Source: Streptomyces reniochalinae (lineage in GTDB: Bacteria > Actinomycetota > Actinomycetes > Streptomycetales > Streptomycetaceae). Taken from it: a stretch of 64,000 nucleotides of DNA. Where the stretch lies: NCBI RefSeq assembly GCF_003323735.1, contig NZ_QOIM01000017.1, forward strand, positions 62,001 to 126,000, read 5' to 3'. Position 1 is the first letter of the stretch. Every line of letters starts with the position of its first letter. The position numbers and the translations under genes are program-made. Shown here piece after piece: positions 8,843 through 17,269 of the stretch. The notes beneath the pieces were generated by a model. The model was not told the DNA's origin. It saw only the letters and a program-made list of their open reading frames with translations, and made no database searches.

Positions 8843-9697
8843 ATGGACGACGACAGCGCCGAGATCCTGTTCATCGGCAACGCCACGCTGCTCATCCGCT
8901 ACGGCGAGCTCACACTGCTCACCGATCCCAACTTCCTGCACCAGGGGGAGCACGCCCACCTCGGTTACGGGCTGCTCTCCCGGCGGCTGACCGAGCCCGC
9001 CGTGGGCCTGGAGGACCTGCCGCCCGATCTGGACGCCGTCGTGCTCTCGCACCTGCACGGCGACCACTGGGACCGGACCGCACGCCGCGGCCTGGACCGT
9101 GGGCTGCCCGTCCTGACCACCCCGCACGCCTCCCGCGTCCTCCAGGGCGCCCAGGGCTTCCGCCGCGCCATGGGGCTGCGCACCTGGGAGAGCCACACGC
9201 TGGTGCGCGGCCAGAGCCGGGTGCGGGTCACCGCGGTGCCGGGGCGCCACGCCTTCGGTCCGCTGGAGAAGCTGCTCCCGCCGGTGATGGGCAGCGTCCT
9301 GGAGTGCGGGCCCGCCACCGGGCCCGCGCGACTGCGGATCTACCTCAGCGGCGACACCCTCGTCTTCGAGGGGCTGCGCGAAATCAAGGCCCGCTGTCCC
9401 GGCCTCAACCTGGCGGTCCTCCACCTGGGCGGGACGACGCTGCCGGGCGGGAAGGTCGTCACGATGGACGGCGGGCAGGGGGCCGAGCTGGTACAGCTGT
9501 TGCAGCCTCGCCTGGCCCTGCCGGTGCACTACGACGACTACACGGTGTTCAAGTCGCCGCTCGACGACTTCGTCTCCGCGCTGGAGGACCGGGGGCTGGG
9601 GGACAGGCTGGTGGACTGCCCGCGCGGTGCCCGCGTCACCGTCAGTGCGGCGGCCGAGGTCAGCAGGGTCGGTCCGGTGCGGGCACCGGCGCTGTGA
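8843..9697 (+). CDS. MBL-fold metallo-hydrolase
   Basis: A 284-residue metallo-beta-lactamase-fold protein. The zinc motif HxHxDH is LSHLHGDHWD near residue 70. Further metal-ligand candidates are GRHAF, the Asp of YLSGDTLVF and a late His in LPVHYDDY. The N-terminus (EILFIGNATLLIRYGELTLLTDP) resembles the UlaG/NAPE-PLD-like branch rather than beta-lactamases. GGAGGTGG lies immediately upstream of the ATG at 8843. There is no signal peptide, so it is cytoplasmic. The substrate is unknown. Confidence 0.85.
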   Translation: MDDDSAEILFIGNATLLIRYGELTLLTDPNFLHQGEHAHLGYGLLSRRLTEPAVGLEDLPPDLDAVVLSHLHGDHWDRTARRGLDRGLPVLTTPHASRVLQGAQGFRRAMGLRTWESHTLVRGQSRVRVTAVPGRHAFGPLEKLLPPVMGSVLECGPATGPARLRIYLSGDTLVFEGLREIKARCPGLNLAVLHLGGTTLPGGKVVTMDGGQGAELVQLLQPRLALPVHYDDYTVFKSPLDDFVSALEDRGLGDRLVDCPRGARVTVSAAAEVSRVGPVRAPAL

Positions 9698-9710
9698 CCG
9701 GCCGCGACGA

Positions 9711-9738
9711 GACCCGGGGCGCCTTGAGGTGCCGGGTC
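9711..9738. terminator. Hairpin between convergent MBL-fold and LacI genes
   Basis: GACCCGG (9711-9717) pairs with CCGGGTC (9732-9738). An inner GCC/GGT extension is interrupted by a small bulge. It is placed between two stop codons. Confidence 0.5.
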
Positions 9739-9847
9739 TGCCGGGGCCTGCCTCATCTGCCGCCTGTCGGGCAGGTGGGCCAGGGGGCGGGGAGTGGCCC
9801 GGGGTGGCGCGCGGGGCGTCGCCGGCCGCCCCGCTGCCGTCCGCGCG

Positions 9848-11026
9848 TCAGTCCAGAGGTGGTATCTCGCCCGAGCCGCGGGCGATCAGCTTCGTCGGGC
9901 GGGAGAGGGCACGCGGCGGGTCGTCGGCGCCGTCCAGCCGCCTGAAGAGCAGCTCCGCGGCGCTGCGGCCCAGGTCGGCGGGGTCCTGCGCGATGACCGT
10001 GACCGGCGGGGAAAGCAGGTCGGCCAGCTCGAAGTCGTCGAAGCCGACCAGCGCCACAGGGCGCCCGCGCCGCTCGGGCTCGGCCAGCACCCGCACCAGG
10101 GTGACAGTCACCCGGTTGTTCCCCGAGAAGACGGCCGTGACCGGCGCGGTGCCCGCGCTGCCGTCGAGCATCCGGGCCGCGTCGGCCCGCACTCTGTCCG
10201 AGCCGGTCGGGCCGAGCGCGACCCACGGCTCGCTCACCGGCAGCCCCGCCTCCGCCATCGCCGCCCGGTAGCCGCGCAGGCGCTCCTTGGCGGTGTGGAT
10301 GCCGGGCCTGTCGCCGATGAAACCGATCCGGCGGTGGCCGTGCGCGATCAGGTGGGCCACTCCGGAGCGGGCGCCCTCGAAGCTGTCGGAGAGCACCATG
10401 TCGGCCTCGATGCGGCCCGGCGGCCGGTCGAGGAAGACGGTGGCGACGCCGGCGGTGATCTCCGGGGCGAGATACCGGTGGTCGTCGCCGGCCGGGACGA
10501 TCACCAGCCCGTCGACGCGGCGGGCGCACAGGGCCAGTGCCAGCTCGCGCTCCCGCTCAGGGTCCTCGGCGCTCGACCCGTTGATCAGCAGCGCTCCGTG
10601 CGCACGGGCCACCTCCTCGACCGCCCGGCTGAGCGGTGAGTAGAACGGGTCGGCCAGGTCCTCGACGACGAGACCGATGCTGGCCGTCGTGCCCTTGCGC
10701 AGCACGCGGGCGCTGTCGTTGCGCCGGAACCCGAGCGAGGTGATGGCCTCCTGCACCCGGCGCTCGGTGTCGCTGGAGACCCCGGCCTCGCCGTTGACGA
10801 CCCGCGAGACGGTCTTGAGGCCGACACCGGCGCGCGCCGCCACGTCCTTCATGGTCGGCCTGCCCGCGTGCGGGCGCCCGCCGTGCCGTGCCGCGTGTGG
10901 GACGGCGGCGCGGGCCCCGGTCCGTGCGCCGGGGGCCTTCGACGCGGCGGGGGAGACCGCCGGGCCGGTCTCGTCGGCGGGGGACGCGGGGTCGGCGGTG
11001 CCGGAGGCGTCGGGGGCGTCGGCCAC
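9848..11026 (-). CDS. LacI/GalR-family transcriptional regulator
   Basis: A 392-residue repressor. The DNA-binding headpiece is MKDVAARAGVGLKTVSRVVN, followed by the hinge helix and a periplasmic-binding-protein-like sugar domain ending in the VALVGFDDFELADLLSPPVT region. The chosen start is the GTG at 11026 with AAGGA upstream, giving a 58-residue disordered Ala/Pro-rich extension before the headpiece. The alternative ATG at 10852 gives a standard 334-residue LacI protein. It is divergent from a ROK sugar kinase, with a LacI-type palindrome between, so autoregulation and control of that kinase are likely. Confidence 0.92.
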   Translation of the reverse strand: MADAPDASGTADPASPADETGPAVSPAASKAPGARTGARAAVPHAARHGGRPHAGRPTMKDVAARAGVGLKTVSRVVNGEAGVSSDTERRVQEAITSLGFRRNDSARVLRKGTTASIGLVVEDLADPFYSPLSRAVEEVARAHGALLINGSSAEDPERERELALALCARRVDGLVIVPAGDDHRYLAPEITAGVATVFLDRPPGRIEADMVLSDSFEGARSGVAHLIAHGHRRIGFIGDRPGIHTAKERLRGYRAAMAEAGLPVSEPWVALGPTGSDRVRADAARMLDGSAGTAPVTAVFSGNNRVTVTLVRVLAEPERRGRPVALVGFDDFELADLLSPPVTVIAQDPADLGRSAAELLFRRLDGADDPPRALSRPTKLIARGSGEIPPLD

Positions 11027-11135
11027 GGGGGACTGTCCTTGTCGGGGTGGGTGTCGCCTGTCGGGTGGTGCCGCCCTGCGGGGTGGGGCGGTGATCGCGT
11101 ACCGAGCAGGATAGCCCCGCGGCGGGTGGGGACTG

Positions 11136-11147
11136 GACAACGTTGTC
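11136..11147. promoter_or_regulatory. Candidate LacI-family operator
   Basis: GACAACGTTGTC is a perfect 12-bp palindrome centred on CG, the hallmark of LacI/GalR operators. It sits in the 198-nt gap between the divergent regulator and ROK kinase genes. Confidence 0.65.
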
Positions 11148-11224
11148 AGAAGTGGCAAGACTTGTGCGGTCCGCCCGTGCTCCGCCGCGGGCTCGTCCCC
11201 CGCACGCGCTGGAGTCAGCTGCTC

Positions 11225-12169
11225 ATGCTCAACGACCTCGTCGCCGCGCTCGACATCGGTGGTACCAAGATCGCCGGTGCCCTGGTGGACAGCGGCGGCA
11301 GACTGCTGGCGCGCACGCAGCGGCCCACCCCCGCCAAGGAGAGCGCCGAAGCGATGAGCGCGGCCGTGGACGACGTTCTGCGCGAGCTGACCGCCACCGA
11401 CGCGTGGGAGCGCGTCGGTGCCGTCGGCATCGGCAGCGCCGGGCCCGTGGACGCGAAGGCGGGCACCGTCAGCCCGGTCAACATCCCCGTCTGGCGCGAG
11501 CACCCCCTCGTCGCCGACGTCCGCGAACGCACCGGCGGGCTCCCGCTCTCCCTGATCGGCGACGGCCCGGCCATCGCGGCGGCCGAGCACTGGCAGGGCG
11601 CCGCGCGGGGGCGGGCCGATGCCCTGTGCATGGTCGTCTCCACGGGCGTCGGGGGCGGGCTCATCCTCGACGGTGCCCTCCACCCCGGCCCCACAGGCAA
11701 CGCCGGGCACATCGGCCACATCAGTGTCGACGTGGACGGCGAGCTGTGCCCCTGCGGGTCGCACGGCTGCGTCGAAACCATCGCGAGCGGCACCAACATC
11801 GCACGCCACGCGCTGACCTCGGGCTGGCAACCTGGACCCGACCAGGACGCCACCGCCGCCGGAGTCGCTGCTGCGGCCCGCGCGGGCGACGCGGCGGCCC
11901 GCGCCGCCTACGACCGCGCCGCACGGGCCCTCGCCGCGGCGATCGCCGCCACCGCCACCCTCGTCGAGATCGAGATCGCGGTCATCGGCGGAGGCGTCGC
12001 CCACGCGGGCGACGTCCTGTTCACCCCGCTCCGCCAGGAACTCCAGCGGTACGCGACCCTGCCCTACGTGCGCGGCCTGGAGATCGCCCCCGCCACCACA
12101 GGCACGGACGCCGGCCTCGTGGGCGCGGCCGCCGAAGCGCGGAAACTGATCGGCGCGGGAGCCGCGTGA
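11225..12169 (+). CDS. ROK-family sugar kinase (glucokinase-like)
   Basis: 314 residues. The phosphate loop DIGGTKIAGALVD is at residue 10, a second loop is STGVGGGLILDG, and the zinc-binding ROK signature CPCGSHGCVE is present. It should phosphorylate a hexose or amino sugar with ATP. Two departures from the usual glucokinase pattern are seen: the ND motif is GD (IGDGPAIAAAEH), and the usual GEIGH block reads GHIGH. Because no ABC or PTS genes accompany it, the sugar cannot be named. The ATG at 11225 follows GGAG by about a dozen bases. The adjacent LacI protein is its probable regulator. Confidence 0.88.
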   Translation: MLNDLVAALDIGGTKIAGALVDSGGRLLARTQRPTPAKESAEAMSAAVDDVLRELTATDAWERVGAVGIGSAGPVDAKAGTVSPVNIPVWREHPLVADVRERTGGLPLSLIGDGPAIAAAEHWQGAARGRADALCMVVSTGVGGGLILDGALHPGPTGNAGHIGHISVDVDGELCPCGSHGCVETIASGTNIARHALTSGWQPGPDQDATAAGVAAAARAGDAAARAAYDRAARALAAAIAATATLVEIEIAVIGGGVAHAGDVLFTPLRQELQRYATLPYVRGLEIAPATTGTDAGLVGAAAEARKLIGAGAA

Positions 12170-12542
12170 ACCCGGCCCGCCCGCCCGCCCGCGCCGGGCG
12201 GACGGGCGCTGCGCCGGGCGGCGTCATGACAGGGACGCTCCGGCCGGCCATGCCCCGGCCAGGTCCGCCTCCTTCAGGCGTACGCCACGCATGCCAGGTA
12301 CCGGGCTGAGGCCCGGACAAGGGGGCCCGGCAGGCTGCCGACCGCGGCTGCCGGCCGGCACGGCGTGAACACCCGAGGTGTGCGCCCCCGTTTCGTTGTT
12401 ACCGAATCCGGACGGACCCGGGAGAACAACGTCCGCCCCGGCGCCATCTCACCGGGTACAGCGAAACAGCCGATGCGGCCGCTCGCCCCGCGCGGGGTCA
12501 GGTGGAGGCGCCGCGTCCTGACAGACCTTGGGGAGCTTCATC
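12170..12542. other. Intergenic region without a supported gene
   Basis: 373 nt between the ROK kinase and the lipoprotein gene. The first 60 nt contain imperfect GC-rich inverted repeats (CGCCCG / CGGGCG) that may end transcription. The AT-richer stretch at 12390-12430 probably holds the lipoprotein promoter, but no convincing -10/-35 pair was found. Confidence 0.4.
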
Positions 12543-13244
12543 GTGACCACGCACCGTGCCCGCCGTACCGCCCGTGCCGCCACCCTGGCCGCCGTCACCG
12601 CGGCGCTGGCGCTGGGCGTGACCGCCTGCGACGGTGCCGATGACGGCTCGAAGGCGGCGAGTGCCGACCGCGCCGCCGATACGGCGCAGAACGGGCCCGC
12701 GTCCAGCGGCGGGGACAGCGCGGAGTCCGACAGCGGTGACGGCACCGGGAAGGGGGAGCGCCCAGCGACCTCCTCGGGTGGAACGGACACGTCCGAAGGC
12801 CAGGGCACGACCTCCGGCACCCAGCAGTGCCGCGGGGACGAGATGCTGGTCACCGCGGTGCACAGGTTCGCGGGCCAGGAGGGCGACCACCTGCTGCTCA
12901 CCGCGTCGAACGAGGGCGGCAAGCCGTGCTGGATCACCTCGTACCCGGCCGTGAAGCTCGGCGGGGACGTCGACAGCGCCGCGCTGCCGCACGCGAAGAA
13001 GGACGACCCGTCCGGCGGCGAGCGCGTCACGCTCCAGCCCGGAGACAAGGCATACAGCGCGGTGAACCTGTTCGACTACGGCTCCAAGAGCCACACGGCG
13101 GACGCGTTCGCCATCGCGCTGCGCGGCGCGGACGGGGAGGTCGGCCCCTTCTACTCCGTCGACTCGAAGGGTGAGAAGCCGCAGTTCAGCTGGAACGAGG
13201 CCGACGTGCTGAACTGGAACACCGAGAAGCCGTACAACTTCTGA
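12543..13244 (+). CDS. Secreted lipoprotein, DUF4232 domain
   Basis: 233 residues. A twin-Arg-containing n-region and hydrophobic helix end in the lipobox V-T-A-C (Cys at about residue 29), so it is a predicted membrane-anchored extracellular lipoprotein. A Ser/Gly/Asp-rich linker of about 65 residues follows. A DUF4232 beta-domain then begins near CRGDEMLVTAVHR, with a second Cys in GGKPCWITSYP. GGGGAG at 12530-12535 supports the GTG start at 12543. The molecular function is unknown. Confidence 0.85.
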   Translation: MTTHRARRTARAATLAAVTAALALGVTACDGADDGSKAASADRAADTAQNGPASSGGDSAESDSGDGTGKGERPATSSGGTDTSEGQGTTSGTQQCRGDEMLVTAVHRFAGQEGDHLLLTASNEGGKPCWITSYPAVKLGGDVDSAALPHAKKDDPSGGERVTLQPGDKAYSAVNLFDYGSKSHTADAFAIALRGADGEVGPFYSVDSKGEKPQFSWNEADVLNWNTEKPYNF

Positions 13245-13274
13245 GCTGTGCCGGCCGGGTGGCGCGGTGCCATC

Positions 13275-13305
13275 GCCCGACCGTGCCCCTGAGCACGAGT
13301 CGGGC
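13275..13305. terminator. Hairpin between convergent DUF4232 and DUF8129 genes
   Basis: GCCCGACCGTGC (13275-13286) pairs with GCACG-A-GTCGGGC (13293-13305) apart from one bulged A. Confidence 0.65.
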
Positions 13306-13334
13306 CGGCGAGAGTGCTCTTGGTGCCGTGGTGC

Positions 13335-13661
13335 TCACATCTCGTGCTTGCCGTGGCGCAGTGGCTCCTCCGGCTCGGCCGCGCCGGCAGGGGAGACCGG
13401 GGAACCGCCCGAGGTGCCGGCGGGGATGTCGGGGCCCCCGGCACGGGCGTCACCCGGCGAGGGCTCCGCGCCCGCGTCGAGCTGCTCCAGGCGCGCGGCC
13501 AGGATCTCCTTCACCTGCGGCCGGTCGGCGTGTGCCCGCTCGTACTCCGCGAGCCGCCGCACGTCGTCGCTTCCCAGCGACCTGATCCTGTGCTCCACGG
13601 TCCCCGCCGGCAGCTGGTCGTAGTCGGGCAGCGGCAGAGCGTCGGACTGGTGTGCTGACAT
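13335..13661 (-). CDS. Small DUF8129-type protein
   Basis: 108 residues. The N-terminal 60 match the small actinobacterial domain with PLPDYDQLPAGTVEHRIRSL and YERAHADRPQVKEILAARLE, which I recall as DUF8129 (lipid-droplet-associated proteins in some annotations). The rest is a Pro/Gly/Ser tail. No membrane segment is seen. The role is unknown. The left copy of the 16-bp direct repeat framing the integrase island lies in its upstream region. Confidence 0.7.
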   Translation of the reverse strand: MSAHQSDALPLPDYDQLPAGTVEHRIRSLGSDDVRRLAEYERAHADRPQVKEILAARLEQLDAGAEPSPGDARAGGPDIPAGTSGGSPVSPAGAAEPEEPLRHGKHEM

Positions 13662-13793
13662 GGGTTCCGGCCTCCTCGGGCGCGACGGATTCCGGTGGTC
13701 CGGCGTCCGCTCGTCGCAGGAGCGGGCGCCGCCTGTTCACGGTGTGGCGCCGCCCCGCGGCGAGCACCACAGCTCGGCGGGTAACCACCGAGC

Positions 13794-13809
13794 GCGCCCG
13801 GCACACGTC
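13794..13809 (+). repeat. Left copy of 16-bp direct repeat flanking the integrase island
   Basis: GCGCCCGGCACACGTC, identical to 18624-18639. Similarity continues 3' for eight more bases with two mismatches. Confidence 0.6.
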
Positions 13810-13880
13810 CGGGCCGTCACCTGGGGCTTTTCCGGACTAAGGCTTTGGCGTCTGTGGGGCTGCGGGGAAGATCGTGTTTC

Positions 13881-14723
13881 ATGACTTCCGCCGCTTGGAG
13901 TACTCACGCCATCGATCTCAAGCCCCACAGCGTGATCAAGAGGTTTCGACGTGGGAGCCGCGAGGAGTGCGAACGGGAATGGCGGGCCCTGACCCTGCTC
14001 TCCGCGTATGCACCGGGCTTGGCGCCCGCTCCCCAGAGCGCAGACCTTGCCGCCGAGGAGCCGGTGGTGGTGATGTCACGGCTGCCGGGTGAGCCGCTTC
14101 GGGGTCAGTTGCTCAGCAAGCAGCAGCTCAAGGCGCTGGCAGTTGCAACAAGCGAGATGTACGCGGCGGTGCCGGCGGATGCACTGGCGAAGATCCCGGT
14201 CCGGCCCGGCCAGCAGCATGAGCTCATCGCCAAGATCCGGGCTTGGACACCACGGGCTCGCCCTCGTGTCAGCGCTGAGGTGGGGGAAGCCATGGATCGT
14301 GGCCTGGACTGGTTGGCTCGCGCAGGCTTCGAACATGCCGCCCCGCCGGACGTTCCGCAGGTCTTTGGGCCAGGTGACGGGAACCTCGCTAACTACCTGT
14401 GGGACGGCTCTCGCGTACGGATCGTCGATTTCGAGGAGTCCGGACTCAGCGACCGGCCCTTTGAACTGGCAGAGATCACGGAACACGTGGCCAGCTGGGT
14501 TGACCAGCCACTAGATGTCGAGATGTTCCTGGATCAGTTCGATCTGGGCGCCACGGAGCGAGTGCGACTGCTGGAGTGTCGTCGGCTACTGGCCCTCGTG
14601 TGGTTGTTCCTCCTGTCCTTCGACGACCCTCAGCGTCCGCGCAACCCGCCGGGAACAGCCGAGCGGCAAGCCGCCCGGCTGTCCAGGCTTCTCGGTCGGG
14701 GCCCGCGGGCTGTCCAGGGCTGA
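13881..14723 (+). CDS. Aminoglycoside-phosphotransferase-fold protein, probable element cargo
   Basis: A 280-residue APH/choline-kinase-like fold. It has EEPVVVMSRLPGEPL (hinge region), a catalytic-loop equivalent GPGDGNLANYL near residue 170, and the metal motif VRIVDFEESG. The loop lacks the usual HGD: the residue before Gly-Asp is Pro, although Asp and the downstream Asn are kept. Whether it modifies an antibiotic or another metabolite cannot be told. The ATG at 13881 is used, with GGGGAAG at 13864-13870 upstream, a long spacing. Many codons end in A or T, unlike flanking genes, which suggests horizontal acquisition. It is convergent with the recombinases. Confidence 0.75.
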   Translation: MTSAAWSTHAIDLKPHSVIKRFRRGSREECEREWRALTLLSAYAPGLAPAPQSADLAAEEPVVVMSRLPGEPLRGQLLSKQQLKALAVATSEMYAAVPADALAKIPVRPGQQHELIAKIRAWTPRARPRVSAEVGEAMDRGLDWLARAGFEHAAPPDVPQVFGPGDGNLANYLWDGSRVRIVDFEESGLSDRPFELAEITEHVASWVDQPLDVEMFLDQFDLGATERVRLLECRRLLALVWLFLLSFDDPQRPRNPPGTAERQAARLSRLLGRGPRAVQG

Positions 14724-14785
14724 TCAGAGTGGCTCCGCGTGGGGCGGGGCCAGTGGGTCGCTTCGGTCATGCAGGGCGATCAGCC

Positions 14786-17269
14786 TTACGGCCCGGATTC
14801 CCCTGCATCCGGTTGAGGTGGCACTGCGTCGTCGGTGAAGACGGGCATGCCGAGGTCGACCAGCTGCGGCCGGCCATCAGTCGGGGCCCGCTTGAGGCTG
14901 TTGAGCTTGGCCATCGCGGCGTCGAAACTGACCTGGAGTCCTTCGACCTCGCCGAGCCAGCCGTTCCCGCGGGCTTCGGTGATGCGCTCGCGGAGGTTCT
15001 GGATGATCTCGATGAGGCGGGGCCGCTGGCGGGGGTCCACCTGGAGAACGGGGCAGCGAATGCAGGCGTGTTCGTGCTTGCAGGGGGTGCCATAGGGGCG
15101 CCCGCAGGTGCCGAGGGAGACCTTGCGGAGCTCGAAGTGCTGCTGGAAGTCGTGCCATTCCGCCGCGGTCGGCTCGCGATATTCCTCTTGGGGGCGCTCG
15201 GCCCGGCGCCGGTCGAGGAAGCCTCGGTAGGTGCGTACCAGGTCGTCCTGGAAGACGGCGAGGTATGCCTGGGTGGTGGTCAGTGTCTTGTGACCGAGGA
15301 TGCGGGCTGCGATGTGAACGGGCAGTCCGCCGGTGACGGCCTCGGTCGCGAACATCCTTCGAAAGTCGTGCGGCGTGTAGCGCAGTGGCTCGCCGGCCTG
15401 ATCGCGTAGTCCGGTGGCCTCCAGGGTCCGGTCCAGGGCGCGCTTGATGCCAGCCTCACTCATGACCTGCGGCTGCCAGTAGGGGCGGCGCTGGAACAGG
15501 TGCGGCAGCTGGGGGCCCGTGACGCGCTCGTGTGAGTCGTAGCGGGAGATCAGCGGGACTTGCCCGCCGTTGGCGTCGCGCAGGCGCTTGATGATCGTGG
15601 CCAGGACGCTGGCCAGTTCGGGGCTAACCAGCAGTAGCCGTTCCTCGTTGCTCTTGGAGGGAACGATCTGGAGGAGCGGGACGACCTCGTTGGTGTCGGG
15701 CAGTTTGTAGGAGACCAGCGCGAGGTGGGTGAGCTCGGTCAGTTCTTCGGCACGAACTCCGGTGTGCCGTAGCGTCTCGATAATCGCCCAGGCCCAGAAG
15801 GCGTCATCCTCCACGAGGCTCTGGTTGATCCTTCGTTCGGCGCTGTCGACTTCCTTGATGTAGATATGCGGCGAGCCGTGGTCGAGGCGGCTGGGCACCT
15901 CGTTCACCTTGGGAAGGACCCGCAGGTATCGCGTCTCGCCGTGCTCGAAGGTCTCGTTGAACGGGGTGGCGCGGGCGGCCTCCAGGAGAGCGAGGGCCTC
16001 TCGGTGCACTCGCTCGGCTGTCTCCAGCAGCACGGGGAGATGGGGCAGCCGCTCGCGGACTCGCTGGTGCATCCGGGAGGTGGCCTGTTTGATGATCTTG
16101 TGGTTCCCGGCGCCGTCGCCCCGGGTGATCGGGCTTGGCACTGCCCACTGGACCCAGAACGGGTCGTCGTGGGCCCACTCCTGGATGTCGAGGTAGAAGC
16201 CGCGCACCCGCATCATGACGTCGATGCGTGAGCGGCGCTCTTTGACCTCTCCGCTCTTGTTGACGTAGGTGACCAGGCGTTGTTTCCAGCCGTCGACGAC
16301 CTCGTCGGGCAGACGGAGGGTGTCGATGCCGGGGTGGTGTGCCTCGATGTCCGCCCAGAACACGCCAGCCAGTTCGCGTACCAGTCCTCGGAAGGTGCCG
16401 TAGTCGATCCCGGGGCGGCGTTCTTCGAGGTAGCGGACGAGCAGGTTGCGGACCTGCGTGGACTGGATGTTGTAGGAGTCGACCAGCTCGGCGGTGGGCC
16501 GCTGCCCGTGCCGCAGCGCGTCCTTGAGGGTGTCCTTCGAGTCGATGACACCGGCGCCCCGCAGCAGGTCCCAGGCGCTGTGGGTACCCACGTATGCCTC
16601 ACCGGTCTCCCGTCGTCCGACGGCCCGCAGGTAGAAGACGTCCTCAGCGGTGAGCTGAGCGAGGTCCCGGCCCGTGTGCAGGATGATCGAGGAGATGACG
16701 CGCAGGCCCTCGTCGATGTGGCGGGGCGTCATGCCGATCTTGGCGCCGAAGTCGCGCATTCGGTCCAGCTGCCCGGCGGGGAACATCTGCTGGACGTCCT
16801 TGAAGAGCCGCATCGCCTTGTAGCCGCGCAGGAAGACGTAGCGCGGGAGAACCACCCGGCTGATTAGCAGGGTGTTGAGGCCCATCATGAGCTCGTTGCG
16901 CCTGGACTCCTCGCAGCGCGGATCGTCCTCGTTGAGGGCCAGGATCAGCTCTTTGCCCTGGTCCGCCCCGGCCGCGAGCCACCGTCCCTGCCACCCGTCT
17001 TCGGGGAAGGTCAGCAGCCAGTCGAGGATCTTGGCTGCCCCCGCGAGCCGGATAGTTCCGGGCCACATGCCGCGGCTGTACGTTCTCTGCGGCCAGAGCG
17101 GCGAGGTCGGTAGCAGGGCCAGGACCTCGTCTCGGGTGAGGTGGTCGTGCGGGCCGACGCGTTCCTTGTCCGCTTTGAGGTCGTGCTCGATGAACAACGG
17201 TTTCGCCGGCGCGGGGCCGGTTCCGGCCCGGCGGACGGAGTTGACTCGGCGGCTTCCTTGTCGTGTCAC
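14786..17269 (-). CDS. Large tyrosine recombinase with C-terminal cysteine motif (TnpB-like)
   Basis: 827 residues, more than twice a normal integrase. A long N-terminal region of about 470 residues precedes the catalytic domain. Catalytic residues seen are R in RHTGVRAEELTEL, K in PSKSNEER, H-x-x-R in TPHDFRRM, H in LGHKTLTT and the nucleophile Y in TQAYLAVF. Beyond it, four cysteines in GTCGRPYGTPCKH...CIRCPV form a probable zinc-binding knuckle. The GTG start overlaps the stop of the upstream recombinase gene (GTGA), so the two are translationally coupled. Size and layout resemble TnpB of Tn554. Confidence 0.88.
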   Translation of the reverse strand: MTRQGSRRVNSVRRAGTGPAPAKPLFIEHDLKADKERVGPHDHLTRDEVLALLPTSPLWPQRTYSRGMWPGTIRLAGAAKILDWLLTFPEDGWQGRWLAAGADQGKELILALNEDDPRCEESRRNELMMGLNTLLISRVVLPRYVFLRGYKAMRLFKDVQQMFPAGQLDRMRDFGAKIGMTPRHIDEGLRVISSIILHTGRDLAQLTAEDVFYLRAVGRRETGEAYVGTHSAWDLLRGAGVIDSKDTLKDALRHGQRPTAELVDSYNIQSTQVRNLLVRYLEERRPGIDYGTFRGLVRELAGVFWADIEAHHPGIDTLRLPDEVVDGWKQRLVTYVNKSGEVKERRSRIDVMMRVRGFYLDIQEWAHDDPFWVQWAVPSPITRGDGAGNHKIIKQATSRMHQRVRERLPHLPVLLETAERVHREALALLEAARATPFNETFEHGETRYLRVLPKVNEVPSRLDHGSPHIYIKEVDSAERRINQSLVEDDAFWAWAIIETLRHTGVRAEELTELTHLALVSYKLPDTNEVVPLLQIVPSKSNEERLLLVSPELASVLATIIKRLRDANGGQVPLISRYDSHERVTGPQLPHLFQRRPYWQPQVMSEAGIKRALDRTLEATGLRDQAGEPLRYTPHDFRRMFATEAVTGGLPVHIAARILGHKTLTTTQAYLAVFQDDLVRTYRGFLDRRRAERPQEEYREPTAAEWHDFQQHFELRKVSLGTCGRPYGTPCKHEHACIRCPVLQVDPRQRPRLIEIIQNLRERITEARGNGWLGEVEGLQVSFDAAMAKLNSLKRAPTDGRPQLVDLGMPVFTDDAVPPQPDAGESGP

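Noticed and set aside
14718..14785. GGCTGATC and GATCAGCC arms 52 nt apart between cargo and recombinase genes
   Set aside because: The loop is too long for a terminator and the arms are short enough to arise by chance.
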